Positions 1 through 8,957 of a stretch of 64,000 bases of DNA are shown here, piece after piece. Each line of letters begins with the position of its first letter. The first letter of the stretch is position 1. Origin of the DNA: Lentisphaerota bacterium (lineage in GTDB: Bacteria; Verrucomicrobiota; Kiritimatiellia; JAAZAB01). The position numbers were made by a program, and so were the translations under genes. The DNA lies in contig JACPGM010000119.1 of NCBI GenBank assembly GCA_016188985.1, positions 25,274-89,273 of the forward strand, read 5' to 3'. The notes beneath the pieces are model-generated. The model worked only from the letters and a program-made list of their open reading frames with translations. It was not told the DNA's origin and searched no databases.

Positions 1-1
1 A

Positions 2-1801
2 CTGAAGACCTTACGGGCCTACGGGTACAATTACGTTCGTTGTCAATCATATGTTCCGGCGCCGGAATACCTTGACGTGGCCGACGAGGTGGGGTTGCTG
101 GTCCAGAGCGAGATGGGCATGCTGGGCGCGTGGGGCGGCCATACCACATGGCACGTCTATGCCTGGCCGCCGCCCCTGCCATCCTATCGTGAAGTCATCA
201 GGAACCAGTGGAACCGAGTTGTCCTGCGCGATGTAAACCATCCTTCCGCCAATCTCTATTGTATGAGCAACGAGCTGGGTTCGCTATGTTCTTTTCCACG
301 CACGGCCTGGCAGTGTTACCGCGAAACCAAGGCGATCAAACCGACCGCTTTAGTCATCTGGACTGACGGCGGACATGACGAAAACCTGCCGGGTGATTAT
401 ATCAATGTCTTTGCCAGCGGCCCCTCGGGCAAGACGAGCGAGCTGTGGGAAAAATATGCAAAGTCGGGCAAGCCCATTATTCAGCACGAATTTGCCTGGT
501 GGAGTTCGTTCCCGGATGTGCGGATCATGAGCAAGTATTCGGGGGGCGTGCGGCCTTATGCGGCGGAAATTGCCCGGGAGGCCGCCACGCGCCAAGGTTT
601 GGCCCACTTGCTTCCACAATTCGCGGAGAACAGCCAGCGCCTGCAATTGCTCGAGGCCAAAGCCAAATTGGAGAACTGCCGCCGCGATATTCCGCAACTT
701 GCCGGTATTTGTCATTTCACCGCCATGGATTTTAATCCCTCGCCACAGGGGATCATTGACGAGTTTTACGAGCGCAAATTGATTGACCCGGCCGATTGGC
801 TCAAGACCAATGGAGATACGATCGTCATGACCAGCCTTGCGTTCGATGACCGGCTGGTGTGCGCCGGAGATGAATTCAAGTGTAAGTTCTTTGTCTCCGA
901 TTTTTCTCATTCGCCGCTGGTGGCCCCCACGCTGGCCTGGCGGCTCGCGGCGGGCGCCGACACACTGGTTGCCGGGAAACTCAACTACGCACACCAGGCT
1001 TACGGCACGTGTCCGGTTGGCGAGGCAAATATCACAGTACCGTCCGTAACCCACCCAACGGCCGTCAGTCTGGAAGCCGTGCTTAGCGAGGGGAAGCGCA
1101 TTGTCACCAACTCCTGGAATATCTGGCTCTTCCCGCGCGAAGCCGCATTGCCGAAGACGACGTTGTGCTATGGCACTCCCGAACATACCTGGCTGAAGGA
1201 TTGGCGCAGTCTGCCCGGGGTTACGGCGCAAAAACTGGTTCAAAGCGCAACACGGGTGGTGTTGAGCGAACAGCTTGACGACCCCCTGATTGCCTTCATG
1301 CGTGCTGGCGGCCGGGTCATTCTGGCGGCCGGCGAAGGACTGGTTCGCCCGCATGCGCCGCTTTTTGGATACGTGAAATATTTCTTCACACCGCCGGCCA
1401 ACTATCCGCCCTACGAGGATGGACAAAACGGCACAATCATCCGCAAGCATCCCATGCTCGGCGATTTTCCGCACGCTGGTTTTGCGGACTTTCAATTTTT
1501 CCGGCTCATGGAAGAGGCGCCACCCATTGACCTGCAGCCGCTGGATTTGGCGGAGGGCGAACCGGTCATCCGGGTAATTCATCGCTACCCCGTGTGTCAC
1601 CCGCTGGCCTATCTGCTGGAGCGATCCATGGGCACTGGTGGACTGATTTTATGCGCGCTACAGTTGAACCCAGCCTGGCCGGAAGCCCGCTACCTGCTTG
1701 CCCAGCTCTGTGCGTATGCGGACGGCAGGCAGTTCCAGCCGGCAGCGCCATTATCGGCTCAGGCCCTGGCATCTATAAAATCTGGCACCTTACCGCCTTA
1801 A
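2..1801 (+). CDS. Glycoside hydrolase family 2-like (beta-galactosidase/glucuronidase type), 5' truncated by window edge
   Basis: Frame is open from base 2 (LKTLRAYGYNYVRCQSYVPAPEYLDVADEVGLLVQSEMG...), then NWNRVVLRDVNHPSANLYCMSNELG; resembles the GH2 TIM-barrel. ORF-track start at 77 is internal. Confidence 0.75.
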   Translation: MKTLRAYGYNYVRCQSYVPAPEYLDVADEVGLLVQSEMGMLGAWGGHTTWHVYAWPPPLPSYREVIRNQWNRVVLRDVNHPSANLYCMSNELGSLCSFPRTAWQCYRETKAIKPTALVIWTDGGHDENLPGDYINVFASGPSGKTSELWEKYAKSGKPIIQHEFAWWSSFPDVRIMSKYSGGVRPYAAEIAREAATRQGLAHLLPQFAENSQRLQLLEAKAKLENCRRDIPQLAGICHFTAMDFNPSPQGIIDEFYERKLIDPADWLKTNGDTIVMTSLAFDDRLVCAGDEFKCKFFVSDFSHSPLVAPTLAWRLAAGADTLVAGKLNYAHQAYGTCPVGEANITVPSVTHPTAVSLEAVLSEGKRIVTNSWNIWLFPREAALPKTTLCYGTPEHTWLKDWRSLPGVTAQKLVQSATRVVLSEQLDDPLIAFMRAGGRVILAAGEGLVRPHAPLFGYVKYFFTPPANYPPYEDGQNGTIIRKHPMLGDFPHAGFADFQFFRLMEEAPPIDLQPLDLAEGEPVIRVIHRYPVCHPLAYLLERSMGTGGLILCALQLNPAWPEARYLLAQLCAYADGRQFQPAAPLSAQALASIKSGTLPP

Positions 1802-1814
1802 CACCCCACGTCAA

Positions 1815-1844
1815 CCAGTAGCCCAGTGTAGCACTGGCTACTGG
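1815..1844. terminator. Hairpin downstream of the GH2 gene (possible terminator, no T-tract)
   Basis: ccagtagcccagtg-tag-cactggctactgg, arms match apart from one extra c; between the stop at 1801 and the next start. Confidence 0.4.
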
Positions 1845-1877
1845 CTGGCAGGCCGGAAACAGATGGGAGGAGGAAGC

Positions 1878-3002
1878 ATGAATTCCCGCGAAAGGTTCCT
1901 GGCCTGCCACCGTTTCCAGGCCGTTGACCATGTGCCGTTTGTGGAGATTGCCATGTGGGAGCAGACCATCGTGCGCTGGCACAAGGAGGGCATGCCGCAG
2001 GACGTTGACACGAGCTTCGTCCTCAATGGCAACGAATACTTCGGTTTCGAACGCTGGGAGTACCTGCCGCTAAATGTTGGCATGGTTCCCACCTTTGAGC
2101 ACCAGGTCATTGAGGAAGACGAGCACCTCGTTCTTTTCCGGGGAAAGGACGGTATCGTGCACCGCGCCTTGAAAGACGGGATGGTCGGCAGCACCCGCGC
2201 TTCCATGGATCAATACCTTAGCTTTCCCGTTACCGACCGTATCAGCTTCCTGGAAATAAAAAAGCGCTACAACGCCAAGTCCCCGATCCGTTATCCGCAC
2301 TGGTGGCCGGACCAGGTCCGCTGCTACCAACTCCGCGACTATCCGCTGGCCCTGACGGGCATTGGCGGCTTCGGCCTCTACAGCATGCTGCGCAACTGGC
2401 TGGGCACGGAAAACGCCTGCACGCTCTTCTACGACAATCCCGCGCTCGCCGAAGAGATGCTGGATTTCCTGACCGATTTTTTCATCGAATTGACCACCCG
2501 GGCGCTACGCGAGGTGGAAGTGGACTGGTACAATTACTTCGAGGATTTCGCCTTCAAGACCGCGCCGCTCATCTCGCCGGCCATTTACCGGCAGTTCCTG
2601 CTGCCACGCTACCGCCGAATCAACGCGCACCTCCAGCGGCACGGCGTGGACATCATCAGTCTGGACAGCGACGGCAATATCGAAGCGCTGCTGCCGCTGA
2701 TCGTCGAGGCGGGCATCAACCAGATCTGCCCGCTGGAACAGGCCGCCGGCATGGACGCCCTCAAAATCCGCAAGCAATACGGCAGCGCCTTGGCCATGCT
2801 GGGCGGCATTGATAAGCGTGAACTTGCCAAGGGCCAGCGCGAGATCGGGCGCGAGCTGCTGCGGCAGGTGCCCACCCTGCTTGAAACCGGCGGCTACATC
2901 CCGACCGTTGACCATGCCATCCCGCCCGACGTATCCTATCAAAACTTTCTGTACTACTTAGACATCAAAACCAAGATTCTGCAAGGCCACTATGGGGCCT
3001 GA
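1878..3002 (+). CDS. Uroporphyrinogen decarboxylase (URO-D)-family protein
   Basis: MNSRERFLACHRFQAVDHVPFVE..., LGGIDKRELAKG..., GGYIPTVDHAIPPDVSYQNF are typical of URO-D-superfamily proteins common in PVC bacteria. Confidence 0.75.
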   Translation: MNSRERFLACHRFQAVDHVPFVEIAMWEQTIVRWHKEGMPQDVDTSFVLNGNEYFGFERWEYLPLNVGMVPTFEHQVIEEDEHLVLFRGKDGIVHRALKDGMVGSTRASMDQYLSFPVTDRISFLEIKKRYNAKSPIRYPHWWPDQVRCYQLRDYPLALTGIGGFGLYSMLRNWLGTENACTLFYDNPALAEEMLDFLTDFFIELTTRALREVEVDWYNYFEDFAFKTAPLISPAIYRQFLLPRYRRINAHLQRHGVDIISLDSDGNIEALLPLIVEAGINQICPLEQAAGMDALKIRKQYGSALAMLGGIDKRELAKGQREIGRELLRQVPTLLETGGYIPTVDHAIPPDVSYQNFLYYLDIKTKILQGHYGA

Positions 3003-3226
3003 GCAGAACGGCTCGGTACTGTTAAAAGTTACCTTGAGAAGATGGTGGTGGCAGGAGCAGCCGACAAGGCTGCGAGCCACAGAAATCTGGTCACACTTAA
3101 AGATTAAAGTTTTATAAATATAAGATTAGATGAAGTTAGTGATAAGCGAATTTTCGATGCTCAGGAAAAAGCCGTGCCGGCTCCGTTCTTGACAACCATG
3201 ACGATTTTTTACCAGATTACCGGCCT

Positions 3227-3634
3227 ATGGCAAAAACGGAACAGGCGACGAGCAAGCAAAGCATTAAAATCAGTTGCCCGGGCTGCGGCCAGGACACGCT
3301 GCTCAAGCGTGAGAGCATCTACGAGGGATTCAAGCGCGTGGGCGAAAAGCTTTCCTGCGCCGTCTGCGGCCATGTCTTTTCTGATGAGGCGGCGGTTCCA
3401 TTCAAGGTTAAGAAATCCATGCCCGGCTTTACGCACGGGGACCTGCCGCGGCCAAGCAAGGTGTTTGGCGAGCAGGAAGTGAGCGCTACGGTCGGCCGGC
3501 TTTGCCGCCATTGCGCTCATTACATCGTCAATCCTTTTCTCCAGCGTTGCGGCCGCTCCAACCGGGAAGTAGAAGCCACGGACACCTGCGAAGAGTTCAC
3601 GCCCAAACCAAACCCTGTGGTTCAAAGCTCCTAA
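3227..3634 (+). CDS. Small Cys-rich zinc-ribbon protein, unknown function
   Basis: CPGCG...CAVCG and CRHC...C motifs; follows the URO-D gene. Confidence 0.55.
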   Translation: MAKTEQATSKQSIKISCPGCGQDTLLKRESIYEGFKRVGEKLSCAVCGHVFSDEAAVPFKVKKSMPGFTHGDLPRPSKVFGEQEVSATVGRLCRHCAHYIVNPFLQRCGRSNREVEATDTCEEFTPKPNPVVQSS

Positions 3635-3734
3635 GGCGGGCTTGTGACCGCAACCCCCTCGTGGCCACGCCAAGAGCGTGGCAAGCGCGTTTATCCCGCG
3701 CCGCGCGGGGTGGTAAGCCAAACAAGACAAGTCT

Positions 3735-3920
3735 CACCACGGAGACACGGAGGCACAGAGGAAGATGTTCTCCGCACGTGTTCTCTTCCGACCAACCGTT
3801 GCGCGCATTTGGCGCAGGGCGCTGCGCCCTACGCCAAATGCGCGCAACACTCCTGTGGGGAGCTGGAAGAGATTAAGGAGACGAAGTCATACTCCGTGTC
3901 TCTGTGTCTCCGTGGTGTCC
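3735..3920. repeat. Inverted-repeat intergenic element (caccacggagacacggaggcacagagg ... ctctgtgtctccgtggtg)
   Basis: 3735-3761 is approximately the reverse complement of 3892-3917; a long hairpin is nested inside (3799-3847). Confidence 0.7.
3799..3847. repeat. 49-nt near-perfect palindrome (24-bp arms, 1 mismatch)
   Basis: ttgcgcgcatttggcgcagggcgc-t-gcgccctacgccaaatgcgcgcaa. Confidence 0.85.
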
Positions 3921-4035
3921 TCCATAGGCGGATCCGCCTTCGGCGGAAATCCCATATTGCTTTAACAATATCTTGTTTGTTATCTTACACGCAAAAACGT
4001 GTATCTTTACGAAAAATACTCTAATACCCACGCCC

Positions 4036-4980
4036 ATGCACATTCCTGATGGCTTTTTAGACGCCAAGACTCTCGCGCTCAGCGGGGCTCTCGCTCTCGG
4101 CGCCCTGGCGCTGGCCGTGCGGACCGCCCAGCGCAACCTGCCGCCGCGCCGCGTGCCGTTGATCGGAATTACCGCCGCCTTTGTTTTCGCCGCGCAAATG
4201 CTTAATTTCCCGGTGGCCGGCGGCACTTCCGGTCATTTGCTGGGCGGGGTTCTGGCTGCGACCATGGTAGGCCCGAGCGCGGCCGTTCTGGTAATTACGT
4301 GTGTCTTAATTATCCAAGCATTTCTTTTTGCCGATGGCGGCATCCTGGCGCTGGGCGCCAATGTTTTTAACATGGCCATCGTGGGAACCATTGGCGGATA
4401 CGGCATCTATTGGCTGGTTCGACGAGTAGCCTCAGGACTGCGCGGCCAACTGATGGCCGCCGCTTTTGCCGCCTGGTGTTCGGTGGTGCTCGCCGCCGGC
4501 AGTTGCGCCGCGCAACTGGCGTTTTCCGGGACGGTAGCCTGGACCCTCGTGCTCCCCGTCATGACCGGCATCCACATGCTTATCGGCATCGGCGAATCCT
4601 TGATCACCGCCCTGGTGTTGCTGGCCGTCGCGCGGACCAGGCCGGAACTTTTGACGGAGATTGCCGACGGCCATAAAGGCCTCCTATGGGAACGATTGGC
4701 CTTCGGCCTGCTGATTGCCCTGGGCTTGGCGGTCTTCGCGGCGCCCTTCGCTTCCCGCAAGCCTGATGGCCTGGAATATGTTGCCCAGGTTCAGCGGTTT
4801 GAACACAAGGCCGTCGAAAAAAACATCGTGCCGGCTCCCCTGCCCGACTATACAATTCGCGGAATCAGTTCGCCGGGTATGGCAACCGCCCTGGCGGGCG
4901 GAATAGGGACGGTATTGATGTTCGGCTTTGCCTTTTTACTGGCACGCGCCCTTTTGCAAAACAAATCCCATGCATCATGA
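4036..4980 (+). CDS. cbiM: ECF-type cobalt/nickel transporter CbiM with C-terminal CbiN/PDGLE-like part
   Basis: MHIPDGFLD N-terminus (metal-binding His2), GGTSGHLLGG, NVFNMAIVG; C-terminal KPDGLEYVAQ segment; directly upstream of cbiQ. Confidence 0.9.
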   Translation: MHIPDGFLDAKTLALSGALALGALALAVRTAQRNLPPRRVPLIGITAAFVFAAQMLNFPVAGGTSGHLLGGVLAATMVGPSAAVLVITCVLIIQAFLFADGGILALGANVFNMAIVGTIGGYGIYWLVRRVASGLRGQLMAAAFAAWCSVVLAAGSCAAQLAFSGTVAWTLVLPVMTGIHMLIGIGESLITALVLLAVARTRPELLTEIADGHKGLLWERLAFGLLIALGLAVFAAPFASRKPDGLEYVAQVQRFEHKAVEKNIVPAPLPDYTIRGISSPGMATALAGGIGTVLMFGFAFLLARALLQNKSHAS

Positions 4981-5590
4981 TTTCATTGACCGCTACAGCC
5001 GGTTAGACAGCGTCGTGCACCGCCGAGCGGCCGGCCTCAAGCTCGCCGTGGCGTTGGCATTGCTGCTGGCTATAATTCTCTGGCCGCGTTTGGATAAATC
5101 GGGCCTGATCGCCTTTGCGGCGATCGCGGTTGTGTTGCTCGGCCTGGCAGCCTTGAGCCGAATCCCGCCCGGGTTTCTGGCTACGCGTCTATTGATGCTG
5201 GAACCATTCGCGCTGGGCATAGCCTTTTTGTCCCTCTTTCAGCCGGGCGGCGGCCAGACATTTTTGCTCTTGCTGCTACGCAGCACCTTATGCTTATTCA
5301 CTGTCTTGCTGCTTACCAATACTATGCCCTTCGCCGACATCTTGCGGGTGCTCAAGCGGTGCCGCAGCCCAAGCCTGCTCTTGACAACCCTGGCCCTGAT
5401 GTATCGCTATCTGTTCGTGCTGATTGACGAGCTGGAGCGCATGCAGCGCGCCCGCGCCGCGCGCACTTTCCGGGGCGGCCGCTGGCAAACCTGGCGGGCT
5501 TTGGCCCTCCTGGCCGGAGAACTGTTCGTGCGCTCGACCGAGCGCGCCGAGCGCATTTACGCGGCCATGTGCGCCCGGGGTTGGAAGTAA
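4970..5590 (+). CDS. cbiQ: ECF transporter transmembrane protein CbiQ
   Basis: Overlaps the cbiM stop; RYLFVLIDELERMQRARAARTFRGG and AERIYAAMCARGW are CbiQ signatures. Confidence 0.9.
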   Translation: MHHDFIDRYSRLDSVVHRRAAGLKLAVALALLLAIILWPRLDKSGLIAFAAIAVVLLGLAALSRIPPGFLATRLLMLEPFALGIAFLSLFQPGGGQTFLLLLLRSTLCLFTVLLLTNTMPFADILRVLKRCRSPSLLLTTLALMYRYLFVLIDELERMQRARAARTFRGGRWQTWRALALLAGELFVRSTERAERIYAAMCARGWK

Positions 5591-5612
5591 AAACGCTTAA
5601 ATGAAGGAAGAA

Positions 5613-5738
5613 GTTACTACTCAGCGATTACTTTTAACTGCGAAATGCGCGAAATACGCGAAATTTGAATGCAATTTCCTTTCCAATTTTCGCGACTTTC
5701 GCGTCTTTCGTAGTTCCATTTCTTGTCTGAGTAGTTAC
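5613..5738. repeat. MITE-like element family A, copy 1
   Basis: TIR gttactactcag ... ctgagtagttac; core gaaatgcgcgaaatacgcgaaatttgaat shared with copies at 7695 and 39039. Confidence 0.75.
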
Positions 5739-5754
5739 GAAAGAATAAAGCACA

Positions 5755-6507
5755 ATGAGCACAGCGCACCAGGCGATTGAAATCGAGAACTTGAGCTATT
5801 GCTATCCGGACAGCTCGCAAGCGCTCCGGGCCATTTCCTTTTCGGTAGCGGAGGGCGAATGCGTGGGTCTGATCGGCCCCAACGGGGCGGGTAAATCCAC
5901 CCTGTTGCTGCACCTGAACGGCATTCTCCCCGAAACCCAGCGTAATGCCGCCCACATACGCATCTTCGCCGAGCCCATCAGCCGCGACAACCTGCCGGCC
6001 ATCCGCCGCACCGTGGGCGTGCTCTTCCAGAATCCCGATGATCAGCTTTTTTGTCCTACGGTTTTTGAAGACGTGGCTTTTGGGCCGCGGCAAGCGGGTT
6101 TGAGTGAGCCGGAAGTAACGGAAAAAGTCCGGGTGACGCTCGCGGCCGTCGGCCTGCATGGGTTTGAAAGAAAGTCCCCTCACCATTTGAGCCAAGGCGA
6201 GAAACGGCGCGTATGTTTAGCGGGCGTCCTGGCTTGTGAAGCGCGCGTCCTGGCGCTGGATGAGCCAACCAGCGACCTGGACCCGCGGAACCGCCGCGCA
6301 TTCACGGCGCTGCTCAAGCCGATCCGCGCAACAAAAATCATTGCCTCCCACGATTTGAACATGATCGCCGAACTGTGCCAGCGCGTGCTGCTGCTGGATG
6401 GCGGCGAGTTGGTGGCCGAAGGACCGGCCGCCACGCTGCTGGCCAATGAGCCGCTCATGCTGGAGCACGGTCTGGAGCGGGCGCGCGCTTTGCAACCCGG
6501 ACGCTGA
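5755..6507 (+). CDS. cbiO: ECF transporter ATPase CbiO
   Basis: Walker A GPNGAGKST, GVLFQNPDDQLFCPTVFEDVAFGP, signature LSQGEKRR, LALDEPTSDLD. Confidence 0.92.
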   Translation: MSTAHQAIEIENLSYCYPDSSQALRAISFSVAEGECVGLIGPNGAGKSTLLLHLNGILPETQRNAAHIRIFAEPISRDNLPAIRRTVGVLFQNPDDQLFCPTVFEDVAFGPRQAGLSEPEVTEKVRVTLAAVGLHGFERKSPHHLSQGEKRRVCLAGVLACEARVLALDEPTSDLDPRNRRAFTALLKPIRATKIIASHDLNMIAELCQRVLLLDGGELVAEGPAATLLANEPLMLEHGLERARALQPGR

Positions 6508-6559
6508 GCTTCACCAGGAGCGATTCTTTCTGAACCGTATTTCTTAAGATATTTGGTTT

Positions 6560-6671
6560 GTAGCCGCGTCCGTGAGGACGTGAACTCGTCCTGAAATTCC
6601 GGGTAGCCGCGTCCGTGAGGACGTGAACTCGTCCTGAAATTCCGGGTAGCCGCGCCCGTGAGGGCGTGGAG
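6560..6671. repeat. 43-bp tandem direct repeat, about 2.6 copies
   Basis: gtagccgcgtccgtgaggacgtgaactcgtcctgaaattccgg at 6560 and 6603, partial third copy at 6646; related inverted single copy near 8848-8871. Confidence 0.85.
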
Positions 6672-6739
6672 CGTTCCGGCGGCCACTACATGAATCATGA
6701 ATCACACTTTTTAAGAAAGCACCCAAAAAAGGCACAATC

Positions 6740-7660
6740 ATGTCCACTGCTTACCCGGCTTTGGTTCTTCCCGCACGCCGCTGCTCATGGCGCCAAGGCC
6801 TGGGCCGCGCCTTGGCAACCGGCCTGGTTTTCGCGCTAACGAGCATGGGGCAAGCCGGCGGCCTCAAAATTGTCGCCTCATTTTATCCAATTTACATAGC
6901 CGCGCTCAACGTGGCCGGGGGCATTAGCGGGGTTGAAGTCATCAGCCTGACCAAGCCGCTGGCCGGCTGCCTGCATGATTACCAGTTGACACCGCGGGAC
7001 CTCGTCACCCTGGACCAGGCTGATATTTTCATCGTTAATGGGGCGGGGATAGAGACTTTTCTGGATAAAGCCCGGCAGCAAGCGCCCAAGGTAAAGCTCA
7101 TTCAGGCCAGCGAAGGGATTGCTTTAATTTCTTCGGCAGGCGCAGTCAATCCGCACGTCTGGGTCAGCATAACCCTGCACATGCGCCAGGTGGAAACTAT
7201 TTCAACGCATTTAAGCCGCCTGGACCCGGAGCATGCCGCCGCTTTCCGGCAGAATGCCAGGGAGTATCTGGCCAAATTGGAGGCGCTGCGCGCGGCCATG
7301 CACTCAGGCTTGCAGAACATAGCTGACCGCAACATTATCACTTTTCACGAAGCTTTTCCCTATTTCGCCCATGAGTTCGGCTTAACTGTAGTTGCGGTGA
7401 TTGAGCGTGAGCCCGGCGCGGAACCGAAGGCCAGCGAACTGGCGCAAACAATAACCCTGGTGAAACGTTCGGGGGTCAAAGCCATATTTGCCGAACCCCA
7501 GTATTCCGCCGCGGCCGCCGACCTGATCGCCCGGGAAACGGGCGCAAGGGTCTATCGGCTCGATCCGATTGTCAGCGGACCGCCGCGGGCTGACGCCTAT
7601 CTGACCATCATGCAAGAAAACCTGCGCACGCTACAGCAGGCGCTTGATGAAAATGATTGA
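6740..7660 (+). CDS. Zn/Mn ABC transporter substrate-binding protein (ZnuA/TroA family)
   Basis: IVASFYPIYIAALNVAGG..., LHDYQLTPRDLVTLDQADIFIVNGAGIE, NPHVWVS, TFHEAFPYFAHEFGL. Confidence 0.88.
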   Translation: MSTAYPALVLPARRCSWRQGLGRALATGLVFALTSMGQAGGLKIVASFYPIYIAALNVAGGISGVEVISLTKPLAGCLHDYQLTPRDLVTLDQADIFIVNGAGIETFLDKARQQAPKVKLIQASEGIALISSAGAVNPHVWVSITLHMRQVETISTHLSRLDPEHAAAFRQNAREYLAKLEALRAAMHSGLQNIADRNIITFHEAFPYFAHEFGLTVVAVIEREPGAEPKASELAQTITLVKRSGVKAIFAEPQYSAAAADLIARETGARVYRLDPIVSGPPRADAYLTIMQENLRTLQQALDEND

Positions 7661-7694
7661 AAAGCGGCAAAGAATCGCACAATCTTTCCCTTGC

Positions 7695-7893
7695 GTAACT
7701 ACTCAGCTACCTGAGAAACCAATTTCCGCCCGTGGCGGATCCGCCTCAGGTGGATCATGCCTTAGGCAGACCCGCCTCTGGCGGGAACTACGAAATGCGC
7801 GAAATACGCGAAATTTGAATACAAAGTCCATTCCAATTTTTAGCGCCTTTCGCGTGTTTCGCAGTTCCATTTCTTGCTTACCTGAGTAGTCAC
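7695..7893. repeat. MITE-like element family A, copy 2, with nested ggcggatccgcc palindromic insertion (about 7725-7785)
   Basis: TIR gtaactactcag ... ctgagtagtcac; same core as copies 1 and 3 but interrupted by about 61 bp of ccgcccgtggcggatccgcc...cctctggcggg. Confidence 0.75.
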
Positions 7894-7901
7894 CTTTTGC
7901 C

Positions 7902-8753
7902 ATGCTTTTTAATTTTCACCGGACGGCCAATGCGGCGAAGACCTCCTGCGGGGGTTGCTGCACGCGGCTGGTAAATTTCGGCGTCCGGCTCAACGGCGTG
8001 GCAATTCTGGAAGCCATCAACCTGCACGTCCATTGCGGGGAGCTGACCGTGCTCTTAGGCCCGAACGGCGCCGGCAAAACCACGCTCTTCCGCGCCATGC
8101 TGGGCGAGCTGCCTTACAGCGGGCAACTCCAGTTTATTCATGCCGAAAGCGAGGAGCGCTTCATCCACCCGCGGATTGGCTATGTGCCCCAGAAGCTCGA
8201 TATTGACGCCTTGGCGCCGGTTACGGTCATGGACTTGCTCACCGGCGCTCTGGCGCAGCGGCCGGTCTGGCTGGGCCACTCCCGCGCGCTGCGAGCACAG
8301 GCCGGGAAAATGCTCGCGGCGGTTAAGGCCCAAGACCTGCTCGACCAGCGCATAGGCCAACTCTCCTGCGGCCAACTCCAACGCACCCTGCTGGCGCTGG
8401 CTCTGATGCCGGTTCCCGACCTGCTCTTGCTGGATGAGCCGGTCTCCGGCGTAGACCCTGCGGGTATTGATCTTTTTTATCACATGGTTTCCGAATTGCG
8501 CCGGATGTATGATCTGTCAATCCTGCTGGTTTCGCACGATATTCCTACGGCGGCCCGGTTTGCCGACCGTATGGTCTTTCTGAACCGCACTATTCTCTGC
8601 GACGGCACGCCGCGCGAGGTATTAGCGGGACCGTGTATCCGGCAGACCTTTGGGGTTGACCTGGCTAATGTAGGCCTGAGCCAAATCGAAAACCAGGCCG
8701 CGCGCGTCTGCCAGCACGAGACCTGCGAAAACCAAACAGGCTGTAGACCGTAG
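7902..8753 (+). CDS. Zn/Mn ABC transporter ATP-binding protein (ZnuC family)
   Basis: Walker A GPNGAGKTT, LSCGQLQR, LLLDEPVSGVDPAG. Confidence 0.88.
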   Translation: MLFNFHRTANAAKTSCGGCCTRLVNFGVRLNGVAILEAINLHVHCGELTVLLGPNGAGKTTLFRAMLGELPYSGQLQFIHAESEERFIHPRIGYVPQKLDIDALAPVTVMDLLTGALAQRPVWLGHSRALRAQAGKMLAAVKAQDLLDQRIGQLSCGQLQRTLLALALMPVPDLLLLDEPVSGVDPAGIDLFYHMVSELRRMYDLSILLVSHDIPTAARFADRMVFLNRTILCDGTPREVLAGPCIRQTFGVDLANVGLSQIENQAARVCQHETCENQTGCRP

Positions 8754-8956
8754 GCTGTAGACTGAAGACTTCATTGGGAGGCGTCGGGCGACTGTTTCAT
8801 GTAACCGCGGGCTTGAGCCCGTGGTCATGCACGTCAGAATTATCCACGCCCTCACGGGCGCGGCTACCAAGATTGGAATCGATTGAGAGGAACGACGGAT
8901 ACTGAAAGGCCGTAGCGCATTGCGGACCTACAGCCTTCAGCCTACAGTCTTCAGCC
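8739..8956. repeat. Inverted-repeat element (ggctgtagaccgtaggctgtagactgaag ... cagccttcagcctacagtcttcagcc) with nested hairpins
   Basis: Ends are imperfect reverse complements; interior carries hairpins such as ccgcgggct-tga-gcccgtgg and ccacgccctcacgggcgcggctacc. Confidence 0.65.
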
Positions 8957-8957
8957 A

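Noticed and set aside
350-1600. Long minus-strand ORF opposite the GH2 gene
   Set aside because: Shadow ORF in GC-rich sequence; the plus-strand frame has recognisable family motifs.
6560-6671. CRISPR array
   Set aside because: 43-bp units are directly adjacent with no spacers and no cas genes nearby; tandem repeat only.
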